A DNA stretch of 64,000 nucleotides. It comes from Paratinospora sagittata (taxonomy: Eukaryota; Streptophyta; Magnoliopsida; Ranunculales; Menispermaceae). Positions 44,690-55,748 of this stretch are shown here, piece after piece (the first letter of the stretch is position 1; each line of letters begins with the position of its first letter). The notes below the pieces were generated by a model that did not search any database, was not told where the DNA came from, and saw nothing but the letters and a program-made list of their open reading frames with translations. A program made the translations under genes and the position numbers. The DNA is taken from assembly GCA_035771175.1 (NCBI GenBank), contig CM069603.1:14484286-14548285 (forward strand), in the 5' to 3' direction.

Positions 44690-46254
44690 ACAGAATGACT
44701 ACCAGAAGAACATTGAGAAGTTGTGTCCCTGTTCTTCTATGTTTTGCACACGTATTATCAACGCATTGTGGTTCTCCTCTATCCGAGTAAAACTAGATAC
44801 AATAACATTTAACTGGTCAAATGGGTTAGCCTGTTGTCCCATAGATGGTTGGTTGGCCGATTGTCCCATCGATAGATGGTAGGTTGATTGTCCCATTGGT
44901 GGAGGGCAAGTTGTAGGCATTGGTGGAAAGTATTGGTCGTATGGTTGACTCATAGGTGGAGGGTAGTTGGTTTGATTATATGAAGACTCCCTAACTGGAA
45001 CCTCTAGGACGTTTGGGTATGCTTGAGTCGAAAAGTTTTGAAACAGTGGATTCATCAAGATATCCTGTCTTCCAAAATTTGGTGTCGTCCAATTCTGTTG
45101 TGGTTGGCTCATAAGAACTTGTGTATTCGGCTAGTAAGGTACCTCAAGAGTTGGAAACCCCTGAGACGTCGTAATGCCTTGGGTTGGGAGGTTCTAGGAA
45201 GGTGGATTTACCAAAACTCCCCGTTCACCCTGATTTATTTGTGGTTGACCAAGGTTGCCAAAGAGATCCTCCTCAAAGAATAGATGATCGAGTTGACCAT
45301 TATTCGGGGCTGTGTTCGTAGTAGTGTTCTGATTTGGTTCATTAATTGGTGCTCCCTAATATGAATCTTGCGCTGACTTTTTCGTTGATAACCTCCATTG
45401 TTATCTCTAGTCCTTCCGTTATTTTCCCCTGAAGTCACGCCAAATATTTCTTCATTAGTCACTCCTCCCTTTGAGACGAAAATCTTTGAGATGGAGGATA
45501 CTGTAACAGCTTTAATGATCTGTGTCAAAGATTCATCAAAGGTATTGATGTTTGCCTCCCATAGCATCCTCATTATCAAGACTCCGTAGCCGATGAGCTC
45601 CTTCTTTGTAGGGTTTTGAATCACCCGCAAGATTTGTTGGATGATAATGTGAGGTAGGGAGACAGAGATTCATTTTTCTAAGCAGTATAGCACCAAAAGT
45701 TGAGCTCTTATCATGGATCCTCTAGTCACCATTTACGGCAAGATGTTGTCGACTACCATCTTCCCAAGGTCGGCAAGAGGTGGTTTAAGGAGATTATTTG
45801 GGAGGTGAGCGTACGTCATTTGGGTGTACGCCTTTGCAGTGAGGGAATTGAACAATTGCTCATTGGATTCCATGATCTCTGCAATCGTCTTGGGTTCGTG
45901 TGGATCAATGATCTTGTCTCCTATTGGTATTTCCATAAGTTGTGAAATAGTTTCGACGTTGATGGAAATCTTTGTTTTCTTGATCATTGTCTTCAAGACA
46001 GGGCTGATCCCATCTTCTTGAAGTCCAACGCTATTCATGGATTCGTAAAATGACTTCACCAAGTTGAAGAAGGCGTCAACCTCTGTTATATTCAGCCAAC
46101 CCAGCTTTGAGAGTTTATCGTGAAGGATAGGACAGAGGCGAAGATCTCTCATGTCGATACTCCTCATAGTCATAACCACCCGTTTGAAAAGTTTCGTAAG
46201 TCTGGTGGGAATTGGTTCCCGACTACTGGAAGTCGTTTCTTCACTTGAGGCCAT
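44690..46254 (-). pseudogene. Accessory 5' ORF of E9 (plant-transposon-protein-like)
   Basis: The ATG at 46254 gives MASSEETTSSSREPIPTRL. The core has ILHDKLSKLGWLNI and LVKSFYESM, then ISINVETISQLMEIP and YTQMTYAHLPNNLLKPPL, matching the GW...VxxFY signature of E7 and of ORF2 of E3. Stops near 45733-45700 separate a second block (LIGYGVLIMRMLWEANINT, 45630-45235). A Pro/Gln/Met-rich tail has short near-repeats of PSMGQ (45112-44699). No known catalytic motif. It is transcribed first after the LTR if the element RNA is read directly. Confidence 0.6.
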
Positions 46255-46403
46255 TATCTTGCTGAAATGAAGATAAAACTTGTGAAATACACAAAATATA
46301 TTCTTAATATTTTTAAGATTTATGTCTTGTTTGCTGGACAATATCTTCTATTTTCCCCTTGATGTTTATACCATCATTGAATTCAAATTTTCCATTAGCA
46401 ACA

Positions 46404-46591
46404 AGTTATATATATATATACATAGATATATAGACATATATATATTATAAATCTTAACTATATATATATATATATATATAGTTTTCATAAATTATAACTA
46501 TATATATATATATAAATCTAAACTATATAAAAACTATATAGTTATCTAGATATATATATTTAATATAAATCTTAACTATATATAGTTCTAA

Positions 46592-46657
<66 letters not shown>
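46404..46657 (+). repeat. (TA)n microsatellite in E9 leader
   Basis: Several TA runs occur between the primer site and accessory ORF; the longest is about 46594-46656 and uninterrupted. It probably expanded after insertion. Confidence 0.9.
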
Positions 46658-46661
<4 letters not shown>

Positions 46662-46708
46662 ATTTTCTTCTCCTAAGTGGTGAACTTCGGCGGGCTGTGG
46701 ACCTTTCT

Positions 46709-46720
46709 CTCTAATACCAT
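46709..46720 (-). other. Primer-binding site of E9
   Basis: CTCTAATACCA (minus TGGTATTAGAG) differs by one base from the initiator Met-tRNA site and lies 5 bp from the right LTR. Confidence 0.8.
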
Positions 46721-46724
46721 TAAA

Positions 46725-48048
46725 TGTCACACCCCGCCCGAATGCGCCTAAACCGACGGAACACTTACAGGCGGGATGCAAATGTATTATAACAATAACC
46801 GAGTACGCAGGTACACAATTGAGTACAAATCTGTTTTCATTAATTTCAGAATGTATTTTTGTACAAAATATGATTGAGGGAACATCCTCCCCAAATCTCC
46901 CTATAATTAATAAGGGTTACAAAATGTGGGCCCAAAAATCTCCACCCAGTCCACCCTAAACTCCAGTGGGTAAAATAGTTCGTGAATATGACAATTAATA
47001 AAGCAAACTTCATAATCAAATATCAATATACACAACATAGCATCATAATCAGTACAACATGTACGTATGCATGACATCGTCTCGTAATGGTTCCATGATT
47101 ATACGGCGCCTTGAGTTCACGTACAAATGTCCATCCCAAGGTAAACTCGGGTTCTCATTGTACGTCCCTCCCCAAGGTCGTCGCCCTAGATTCGAGTACA
47201 AATGTCCATCCCCAGGATGTCCCAGGTTCTCATTGTACGTCCCTCTCTAAGAAAATATCAAGAATAGTGAGCATTGCTTCTAACTATTTTGTGGATTATA
47301 AACCACTTATGTCCCTAGGTGGTGCTTATATATGATACCAATGCATGAGAAGGTCCGGTCTTTACTAACATTAGACAGGATTTGGCAGCATTTGGTGATT
47401 CTTATCAGATCAGTATCACCACGAGCAAGGTTAGGATGTTCAGTATCACTTGTACAAGCTAATAGCTTTTAATAAGACCAACCAGATCAGTCTCTAGTTG
47501 AGAGGTGGGACACGAGGTCCACTTAAATACCAATTTTCGAGAGCAACGCGCTACCTCCCTTTCACTATTTAAAGTTACTGAGGACAAGACTAAGTCTGGT
47601 TGAGTTAGATTGACCACTAACCCGGCATAGTAACAATATAATACATGAACTCCAAGTATACAAGTATAAGTATAACAATTATGAACATTATACGCAATAA
47701 TGCAGTGTAAATGAATAGTAAACATAATGATAAATAAATGTAAACTTTAATAAAAGTCATAAGACACGTAAGCCTATGTTTCGTTCCCTACCTTCAGATA
47801 GAATCTCCTTCTCGAACTAGCGCTTTCTCCCGAGCAGAACCGCATTGCACCTCGAAGAGAGTCTCAAAAAAGAATAGAGAAATCACAAAGAGAGCAAGAA
47901 AGAGAGTGTGTGTGTGTGTGATTTGGTGTGAAAAATAACAAAGGGGGGGCATTTTATAGCCAAAAGGGTGCTCAAACCTTCGGGCGGGCTGGCCGAAGTT
48001 CAATTTTTTTATTTTTTTATTTTTTTTTTATAAACCTGGGGTATTACA
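46725..48048 (-). repeat. 5' LTR of E9
   Basis: About 1324 bp, TGTCACACCCCGCCC to TATTACA. The minus TATA-like GCTATAAAAT is near 47952-47961, with inverted CTTCGG/CCGAAG words immediately upstream (47976-48000). A (GT)n run is at about 47906-47920. Confidence 0.9.
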
Positions 48049-48771
48049 CGACCCAACCCAACCCAAATAGTTTGGATTTGGTTTGGGTTGGGTCGGTAGA
48101 TCGGGTTGGACTTGGGCCTAATTTTGGTAACTTTGAATAATAATTTACAAAATAATTGCTACAAAGCAAATTATGGTGACCCTTTTCTTTTATCCAATAT
48201 TTACAGTATGCTATTACAATGGCTTAGATTGGTGATTATGAAACTCATGCTCATGATGATGATCCAACTCTCTTGTTGGTTTACATCCTTAAAACTTGAT
48301 ATGAACATAATTTGTTACAAGGGCTTACTTTTACATTGTTAAAAAGTGTCAATGGTTAAACACTGAAAATTCTTATCGAACAGTTGGAAAAAACACACAT
48401 AAGAACGGATAAGGTAGAATAAGTAAAAGACACAAGTACACGGTCAAGCCAAAAAATACACAAAAAAGATTTAAAAAAAATTAATTTTAAGTTATTATGA
48501 TTGTTAAGCTCCGCATTAGTAAGCTTTTTTTAAAAAAAAATTACTAAAGCTCTAAATCATAAATATGTGATTGTAAAATTTATGACTTTGAGACTAATAT
48601 TAGGGTTCGGTTTGGGTTATTTGGTTTTTTATGGGTTGAACCCGCGACCCAACCCAAACTGATCTGGTTAGGTATTTTAGAACTCAACCCAACCCAACTA
48701 CCTATTTAACCCAAACCAAAAGGTTTGGTTCAGTCGGGTTGATGAACACCCCTAATATTAGGGGTGGATAA

Positions 48772-51562
48772 TGTGACGCCCCGAAAATTATTTCATCTAG
48801 CCCATAACCCAATTGCACTTTGCCCAAACTCTATGTGTTGCCTTGATATGGTTGGTGTTTGTTTGATGGTTGTTTAATGTTTGTATAGTTGATGCTTGAT
48901 AATGTATATAAATATGTGTATTATAAATTGTATATGGGTCATGTTAAATTAAGTATAATGCATATGTTATTATTTATGCATGGGTCCATTAAACCATGAA
49001 TTGATATGGGTTAGGATTGATTGAATAAAAGGATAAATGAGAATAAAAGTTTGGTGTATTAAATGGATTGGACATTTAAAATACATGGAAGCATGAGATT
49101 GGTTAAAGTACACGTGGTTGGTATGGGTAGTATGAGACCAACACATGTGAAGGTTGGTGCATGAAAGTGGACAAGTGTCCCATGCCCACTTCTCTTCTTC
49201 AAGGAAGTGCTAGAAAATGAGGTGAGTGGAGGGAATCAAGGAGTGCTAGAATGAGTGGAGGGAATCACGGAAGTGCTAGAAAGTGAGGTGAGTGGAGAGA
49301 GGAAAAAAATAAAAGAAAAGAAGAGAAAGGAAAGAAGAAGAGAAAGAAATAAGGAGTTGCTTGAGGAAAATCTCTGCAATGTTTTCATCAAAGAAATGGT
49401 TCTTCAGGATATATGGTCTGATTGAGCTCAAAATTTGTCAGCAAGTTCGTAGCTTATGGTCCTGCATTCTGAACGGTGGAGATCTTGATTAGAGTTTCGT
49501 GTAACAGATCTAACCTCTCAAGCAAAGCTGGTCGGAAAGTCTGGATTTCTCGCGCCGTTTTGCTCAAACTTATAGATCTCCTCTATCTACCGTTGGATGG
49601 ATATCAAATTTGGTTATGTAGTTTACAACTGATATTTCTGTATTCTGAACGGTAGAGATGTTTATGGTTTAAGTATGTTGTGTGATATAGTCATCTGAGT
49701 TTGAGTACTTGCAGCAGGAAAGGAGAAATTGTCTGATTAGAGACTTGTTCATCAAAGATCTTATCTTTTCGGTCCACCGATGGATTGGGCTGATATTTGG
49801 ACAGAAGGTTTTTTTCTTCACATACTTCAATCTGTACGGTTGATTTTGTGATTACATATTTCTGTTGGTAGATTGATACATCTGAACATAATATTAAATG
49901 AAGAATTGGTAGGGTTGCTTTTATTAGACCTAAATTTAGAATATGAACTTAGACCTTTCCAAATAGCTTGCATATCAACTATGTAGACCTAGTTGTCATT
50001 GTTGATGAACCCATGATGCAAAATCAGTGATATACATGGCTGAACATGGCGACCTAGTGTAAATCGGCAATATGGCCTAAGTATGGAAATTTTCATATTT
50101 TAGGGCTTTTGATGCTTTTGGCCTAGAATCATTGAATTGATGCAACTTATGTTTAATTAAGCATGATTAGAGTTGATTATGCTACTGATTTGGTGGTTGT
50201 GACCATATCATGGGTTAGGCCTACTTGTGATCAAGTGACCCAATTTGGGCATGTTTATGCCTAAGGAATTGAAAATCAGTATTTTTGATTAATAGAATGG
50301 TTTATGAATGAGAACTATGCATTAGAGGCCTAAGTCATGTGATTTGAGTTGAATGATGGGATTAGATGGGATTTAGGCTTATTCTCTATATGTGGGCGGA
50401 TTTAGGGTTGATGTGTAATGTCTATGTGATTGAGCATAGAAATTGATGTATGGTAGGATATTGATGTATGTTTCAGGATCTTGATTGGGTTGATTCGGTT
50501 TGGTGGTCATGTGTGGTTAAATACTCTCGCGAGGCTTGGTTGTGAGTATACTTCATTTATGATTATATCTTTTATGTCATCATATCACTTATATATATTG
50601 TATGTTGAAAGCATGAATGTGTTCTAATGTTTTGAATGATGCATTGATTTGAGAAAACCTTATGACTTTGGCTGGGCTCATCTATCCGGCTAATAGGGGG
50701 ACTTAACCTTGTCATAGGAGGGTTTTAAAAAAAAGAAATGATTGGGGTCAATGGTACGGTGAAATAGACGTGCACTAGTAACCCCAAATAAACATGATTG
50801 GGGTCAACGGTACGGTGAAATGGACGTGCACTAGTAACCCCAATGTATGTGGAATGTGGATCCAAATTGATAAGCTTTTACTTGCATCGAACTTATTATA
50901 AATGCTTGATATCTATATGTTATGAGCTTTTAATCATGCTACACATTGACATGCATACATGATGTTTATTGATGAGTATTGATAACATATTTGAATTTTA
51001 TTCACTGGGCACCGTTGGCTCACCCTCATTTTCCTCTTTCAGGTCCTTCTGTCCTGAATAAGGGCAAAGGAGTAGTCATATCTTGAGGGCCTTGCCTGCG
51101 AGAGAATCCAAGGCCTCGATGTGAGTTGAGAGGCGTTTTGATTGAACTGTGTTTTAAATTATGAAGTATTATATTTTGGATTATGTAATTATAACACTTA
51201 CCACATTGTAGTATGGGCGAGTTGAGACTTGTTAGATAGACCATGTGGGCATATGACGGTTTTTTTTTGTACCCACAATTTTGGACTTTATGTGTATGTC
51301 AATTTTAATGGACTGTAGGGATTATGATTTTATTTATGGTTCATTTTTATGGATTATCTCTTGTCTTGGATGATTAATACGGTTGGTAGTTTTGTTTAGT
51401 ACCTTTTGATATTATGTCGTTGTTTGAGATAAGGCTCGTAGGGTCTCAACCACCTCATGGGAGTTGAGGAGTGGTCGGAGATGCCTACGCCGGGTGTCTC
51501 GCCCCGGCATTCTGCACGCCATTCCCTGTGGGGTTGGTGGTCCGGGGTGCGGGGTCGCCACA
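48772..51562 (+). mobile_element. E12: solo LTR of a chromovirus-like gypsy family (2791 bp)
   Basis: Starts TGTGACGCCCCG and ends GGTCGCCACA, flanked by identical GATAA (48767-48771 and 51563-51567). It is related to the U3 half of the left E7 LTR and to the E8 LTR. No internal region remains. A tandem pair of 49-bp repeats is at 50738-50786 and 50794-50842 (ATTGGGGTCAA...CTAGTAACCCC). No coding frame is supported. Confidence 0.93.
50738..50842 (+). repeat. Tandem duplication in E12 LTR
   Basis: Two 49-bp copies with three differences are separated by 7 bp. Each begins ATGATTGGGGTCAA and ends TAGTAACCCCA, giving GGGGT/ACCCC complementary ends. Confidence 0.85.
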
Positions 51563-52055
51563 GATAACCACGTTGATTTGAACTTATCTGAAATATTCTG
51601 AGAGGTTGAGTTCACCCAAGATGTCCAGAGCAAATAGAACTTAACGGTTTAAGCTCGTCCTTGTTATCCACAATAGATGAGCTCCCCCGATTTGAGCTCA
51701 TCTATCTTCAGCATATAAGAAAGCCATATGTGGCATGCCAACTTGGCCACCAATGCCACCCGAGAAGGATTACCTCTACAAATACCCTCTTACCCCTCCT
51801 CAAAAAAGTATGTTAGTCATTGCTTCTACAACTAATGCAATGTTATTCTCAGAACAACTCAGTTTTTACTTAGGCATCAGAAGATTTTTAGTTGGCACCA
51901 CACCGGTGCTCCTCAGAATAACCTATTCTTATTTCTCTTGTTTTAGATCTAAGTGATGATTAGCTCTTGTTGAGGACAATTGGGTTGTGTTTCCAGATTA
52001 GTTCATCTCTTTTACATAATCATCTATCTGGTGTTGGTCAAATATTGCATCAACA

Positions 52056-52446
52056 ATATATATTAATAATAAATAATTTATTATTAATATTAATTATTCA
52101 TAAATATTTTCTTATAAATGTAATTAATAATAAGATAAATATAATGTTATAATGAAATAATTTAATTTCATATAATTATTGATAATTATTGTTATCATTA
52201 TTACTGTTATAATAAAAAAACACAATTTTACTAAATTTATCATTAATGTACATTAAATTAGTAATTTGATGCTTTATATGATAAAATACATTTTTATACA
52301 AGATATGAATTACTCTTGCTTACAATGTTGTTTATCAAACACTCAACCTCTAAAACAAAACTAAAAGTAGAGGTTGCAATGTTTTTTTCTACCAAACACA
52401 ATGTTTTAACATAAGCTCTTATTATATTAGAGCTTAAAAAAAAGGC
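52056..52446 (+). other. AT-rich DNA, nothing recognised
   Basis: Rich in TTATTAATAAT words, probably the continuation of the LTR remnant at 36165-36554. I see no gene or regulatory signal. Confidence 0.5.
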
Positions 52447-52462
52447 AAATCTTTTGGTTGTT

Positions 52463-52676
52463 TGTTTTTTTTTTTTTTTTTGTTATCGGAATTTCGACAC
52501 CCAGGTGGTGTCCTCCTTTTTTGCGGTGAGACTAATCCACCTGAACTCAAGATTACTATTAAGTATCGAAACGGGGACCTCTCCCAACAAAATTTTATGC
52601 ATCCACAAGGATTTAAAATCGATACCTTTTACTTAAGTGATCAGGGCCCTTTCTACCCACACTAACCCTCGTTGGT
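52463..52676 (-). mobile_element. SINE with poly(A) tail and 16-bp target duplication
   Basis: On the minus strand a unit of about 200 bp ends in a run of A (T on the plus strand, 52465-52481). It is flanked by AAATCTTTTGGTTGTT (52447-52462) and AAATCTTTTAGTTGTT (52677-52692), 15/16 identical. A long duplication plus a poly(A) tail is the mark of LINE-driven retroposition. The length suits a SINE; polymerase III boxes are too degenerate to assign a parent RNA. Confidence 0.8.
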
Positions 52677-53053
52677 AAATCTTTTAGTTGTTGCTGACGC
52701 AGCCTATGCCACCTATGCGAGTACAAAACTCCTCATGTATGTTTATACTATATATAATATAAATATTTGAAAAAGTTCACCTTATGGCCATTTTTGCTCA
52801 ACTTCCAAAATCACCCCTTTTAACTTATAGTTATATTTTATTTTTAAATTAGTTATAGGGTCAAAACTTTAGTTTAAGTTATATAATTTGCACTTCCTTT
52901 TCATGTCTTCTATTTTTATGACTACTTAGCACATTTTCTCTATTTCTCTTCAAACTTAAACTTTTACTCTATTCTACCTTTTTCTATTTCTTTAAAAAAA
53001 TCATTTTAATTAAAAAAATTAAAATTTTAAGTTTTAAAAGTCATGTACAAGAA

Positions 53054-53528
53054 GGGGTTGTTTGGTAGGGGATAGAATGAAATAGGATTATTTTTAATCT
53101 TATCCTATCGTTTGAAGGTGGGTGGGATAGGATTACAAATAATCTCACCCACCATTTTATTCCCCTCCTACAAGATAAAATAATCCTTATCCATCCAATA
53201 TATATATATATTTTAGTGCCATTCTTCATCGTCTTCTTCATCATCTTCTTCTTCTCCATCTTCTTCGTCGTCTTCTTCTTCATTCTTTGTACAAAAAAAA
53301 AACAAACTGATTTTGTGATTTTGCAAAACCAGCCATTTGGTTTTGTAATATATATATATATATATATTTATTTATTTAATGTAATTTAAAAAAAGCTTAA
53401 AAAAATTATTTAATTAATTTTTAATCCTATTTCATGTGTGACACAAAATATAGAATACACTATTTTTAGTCAGTCCAATCCAATCTCATAAAATTACTCT
53501 TATCTTATCCTGCACACCAAACGCATCC
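53054..53528 (+). mobile_element. MITE-like element, 475 bp
   Basis: Ends GGGGTTGTTTGGTAGGGG and the complementary CACACCAAACGCATCC form imperfect inverted repeats of about 27 bp, the GTTTGGT type common in plant MITEs. It has internal short repeats (GGGATAGGATTA) and no coding capacity. The target duplication is unclear, so I cannot choose between hAT and PIF/Harbinger. Confidence 0.6.
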
Positions 53529-55248
53529 TAAGTGCCTGCATAATATAAATAATTATCAAAAAAATAATTATGAATTTTAAAAGGTTAATTTTAGAACTTT
53601 GTCAAATATAGCCATACATTACAAAAAGCTCTTTTAAGTATTTTTACACGTCAAACCTTTATTTTTTTTTCAAGAAAAGAAAAGGAAGGGTGTAGTACAA
53701 GACCTTAATTAGTAAACATTGTAAGTCATATACGTCCACTTACACTAGCAATTTTAGATTTAAAAATAAAAAAATACAAAAATAATTTCTTGTATAACAA
53801 TGCCATATAATCACACATACGTCAAAAGGGATTCTCATTTAAATATTTAAACTTAATCCCCTGTATTTGTTGCCTTTCGGCATCCCTGTACATAATCTCA
53901 TCGGCCCACCTTTCCATCAGCTTTGTTGTCCACTTGCACTTGGTTAATTTTTAATAAAAAAGAATTTCTCGTATAACAATTCCATATAATCACATTTTAA
54001 ATATTACCACCTCATATATATATACTATGGTTTAATTATTTATGGACTTTTGGTATGATTACAATCAACGAATAAATTGTTATCCACCTCCTGTGCGATG
54101 AGATCAAACTGGGGAAAGATAAACTATCGATGAGAATCTACAAATAAATTCTTATTCTCCTCCTGTAAGATGAGATCATATCGAGAAGAGAAACACTACT
54201 TTAGTTTTCTACAGTAAGATTCTTTTTGCTCTTTTAGGGCATAATATAATAGACTTTATCAATAAAATATAAATAACTAAACGGCTAAACGGCTGATTAA
54301 GTGGAAGTGGTGGTGATGGGTGACCATGCCATGCCATAAACCACACATGACCTCTACTAATACATGAAAAAGTGTGTCACACTCACCCCACTTCCCCTCA
54401 TTTTCCTCCAAAAATCATAACAAAACACACTTTTTGCCGTTTTCTAAAAGAAAATTCTTTATAAACACACATTTCTTTATGAAAGCCATCTAACAATTTT
54501 TAAAAATAATATTAATAAAATATATTTAAAAAATATGACTAAACACATATTTTTTAATTCGTTAATTTTAAAAATATTAAAAAAAAAGAGAAAAAAAACA
54601 TAAGCATTACCCTTTCACAAATTTTAAAAAATAAAAAGAAAAACAGTTTTCTTGTAGCCGTTACATATGAGAGCATGTTTGTTACGAGAACAATGGTGCC
54701 ACTCTTCCATGTAATCCCACTCTTCCTGCCACTAAGAGCTTCTTTCACATTGTAAAAAGAGGAGACTGAGATCTAAGGTTTTACATTTTTTTCAATTAAA
54801 ATATTGAAATTCCTCTCTTTTTGATGACTGATAAGTGATCACACACCTTACGAGGTTTGTTTGTAATTTTGCTCTGAAGAATCACTGTTCCAGATTCCCT
54901 TCCATGTTCTTCTACACACATCTCCTTTTCATCATTGCATTTCCGACTTTTGCTTCGACCGTCTCTCCTTCTAACCGCCAAAAAAATGTCTTGATTTGCA
55001 GGTTTACGCACTTCCGCACTTCCTTTTTTCCACCCATTTTGAGATTTATCTTTCATTGCGCAACCTAACTACTCTACGCCTGCACTCCTCTGCTTTCCTT
55101 TCCCCCATACCATAAATGCTGCTTGCTTAACAGAACAACACGAATGAAGAAGAGGGGTTTTTGTTTTTGATTTGCATAAGCCGTCGTTTTCATGTGTGTA
55201 TACGAAGGTGTCTTTTTATTTTTCGAGATTCGTAAATCTTAGGTTTTC
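53529..55248 (+). other. Intergenic region upstream of the DUF630/DUF632 gene
   Basis: 1.7 kb of AT-rich DNA. No gene, repeat family or clear TATA box could be assigned. A pyrimidine-rich stretch (CTTCC, CTCCTT words) at 54890-55110 could be the core promoter, as plant TSSs are often in such DNA; this is inference. Confidence 0.4.
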
Positions 55249-55249
55249 T

Positions 55250-55748
55250 CGAAGTGGGTATTCATTTATTGATCAGATTTTGAAGTGAAAATCGAGTAAT
55301 GGTTGTTCTTTTTTTTTTTTTTGAATTCAGTAATGGGTAGTTCTGGATCAAGGGTTTTTGTTTTGTTTTTTGATGAAAACAAGCTTATTAAGACTCTTAT
55401 TTCCTTTGAAAGATGCTTGGGGTTTTAGAAATGGAGTACTTCGTTTCGTGAACTGGGTATTCATTTATTTAGTTGATTTTGAAGTGAAAGTTGAGTAATG
55501 GGTATTTCTTCGATCAAAGGTTTTTAGGTGCTTGGGTTTTAGAAATGGAGTACTTTGTTTCCTGAAGTGGGTGTTTATTTATTGATCAGATTTTGAAGTG
55601 AAAGTTGAGTAATGGGTACTGCTTGATCAAGGGCTTTGGATGAAAAGAGCTTATTAAATCTTGTTCTTTTGATTTGGGTATTAATGATTTCGGTTTTAGA
55701 AATGGAGTACATTGTTTCGTGAACTGGGTCTTCGATTTTTGGCTTGAA
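55250..55748 (+). promoter_or_regulatory. Duplicated 5' leader with three upstream ATGGGTA starts
   Basis: A segment of about 110-200 bp is repeated imperfectly. Its hallmark words are AACTGGGTATTCATTTATT, GATTTTGAAGTGAAAGT, GAGTAATGGGTA and TTTTAGAAATGGAGTAC. The copies begin near 55252, 55450, 55564 and 55722. Each carries ATGGGTA: at 55333 (31 codons, starting MGSSGSRV), 55498 (9 codons, MGISSIKGF) and 55612 (4 codons). The last copy merges with the true start MGNSSSRI at 55749. Another short upstream frame starts at 55299. If transcribed from upstream, these uORFs would reduce translation of the main frame. Confidence 0.6.

Larger units (their letters stand above)
37195..48048 (-). mobile_element. 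E9: near-complete chromovirus (Tekay/Del-like) with accessory ORFs
   Basis: LTRs at 37195-38529 and 46725-48048 begin TGTCACACCCCGCCC and end TATTACA. Flanks are CAACC (37190-37194) and CGACC (48049-48053), 4/5. Minus-strand order: 5' LTR, primer site, (TA)n, accessory ORF, three stem-loops, gag, PR, RT, RNase H, integrase with chromodomain, a 162-codon ORF, polypurine tract, 3' LTR. All conserved retroviral-type domains are present but carry stops and frameshifts, so the copy is dead. Confidence 0.92.
37095..48754 (+). mobile_element. Non-autonomous hAT-like element, split by E9
   Basis: Ends are TAAGGGTGTACA and TGTTCACCCCTA-like inverted repeats (37095-37106; right end AACACCCCTA at 48745-48754). 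The 8-bp flanks ATATCAGG (37087-37094) and ATATTAGG (48755-48762) match at 7 of 8 positions, as expected for hAT. Without E9 it is about 0.8 kb and has no transposase. It is rich in GGGTTGGGTT near the left end and AACCCAACCC elsewhere, giving extra internal inverted pairing. Its remaining DNA is 37095-37194 and 48049-48754. Confidence 0.75.
36555..52055 (+). mobile_element. E10: solo LTR split by a hAT-like element and by E12
   Basis: Bounded by TGTTGGATCGTG and GCATCAACA, with ATATA on both sides (36550-36554 and 52056-52060). The flanks are AT-rich, so this match is weaker evidence than elsewhere. Its own DNA is 36555-37094, 48763-48771 and 51563-52055, about 1.04 kb in total. Both pieces share a style rich in GCTCGT/GAGCTC words. 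The frame at 51735-51956 (MPTWPPMPPEKDYLY) lies in this LTR and I do not call it a gene. Confidence 0.7.

Noticed and set aside
51735..51956. Open frame MPTWPPMPPEKDYLY as a small gene
   Set aside because: It lies wholly within solo LTR E10, has no recognisable domain, and no splice or start context.
54554..54748. Small minus-strand frame upstream of the gene
   Set aside because: Low-complexity Phe-rich product from A/T-rich DNA, no homology recognised.
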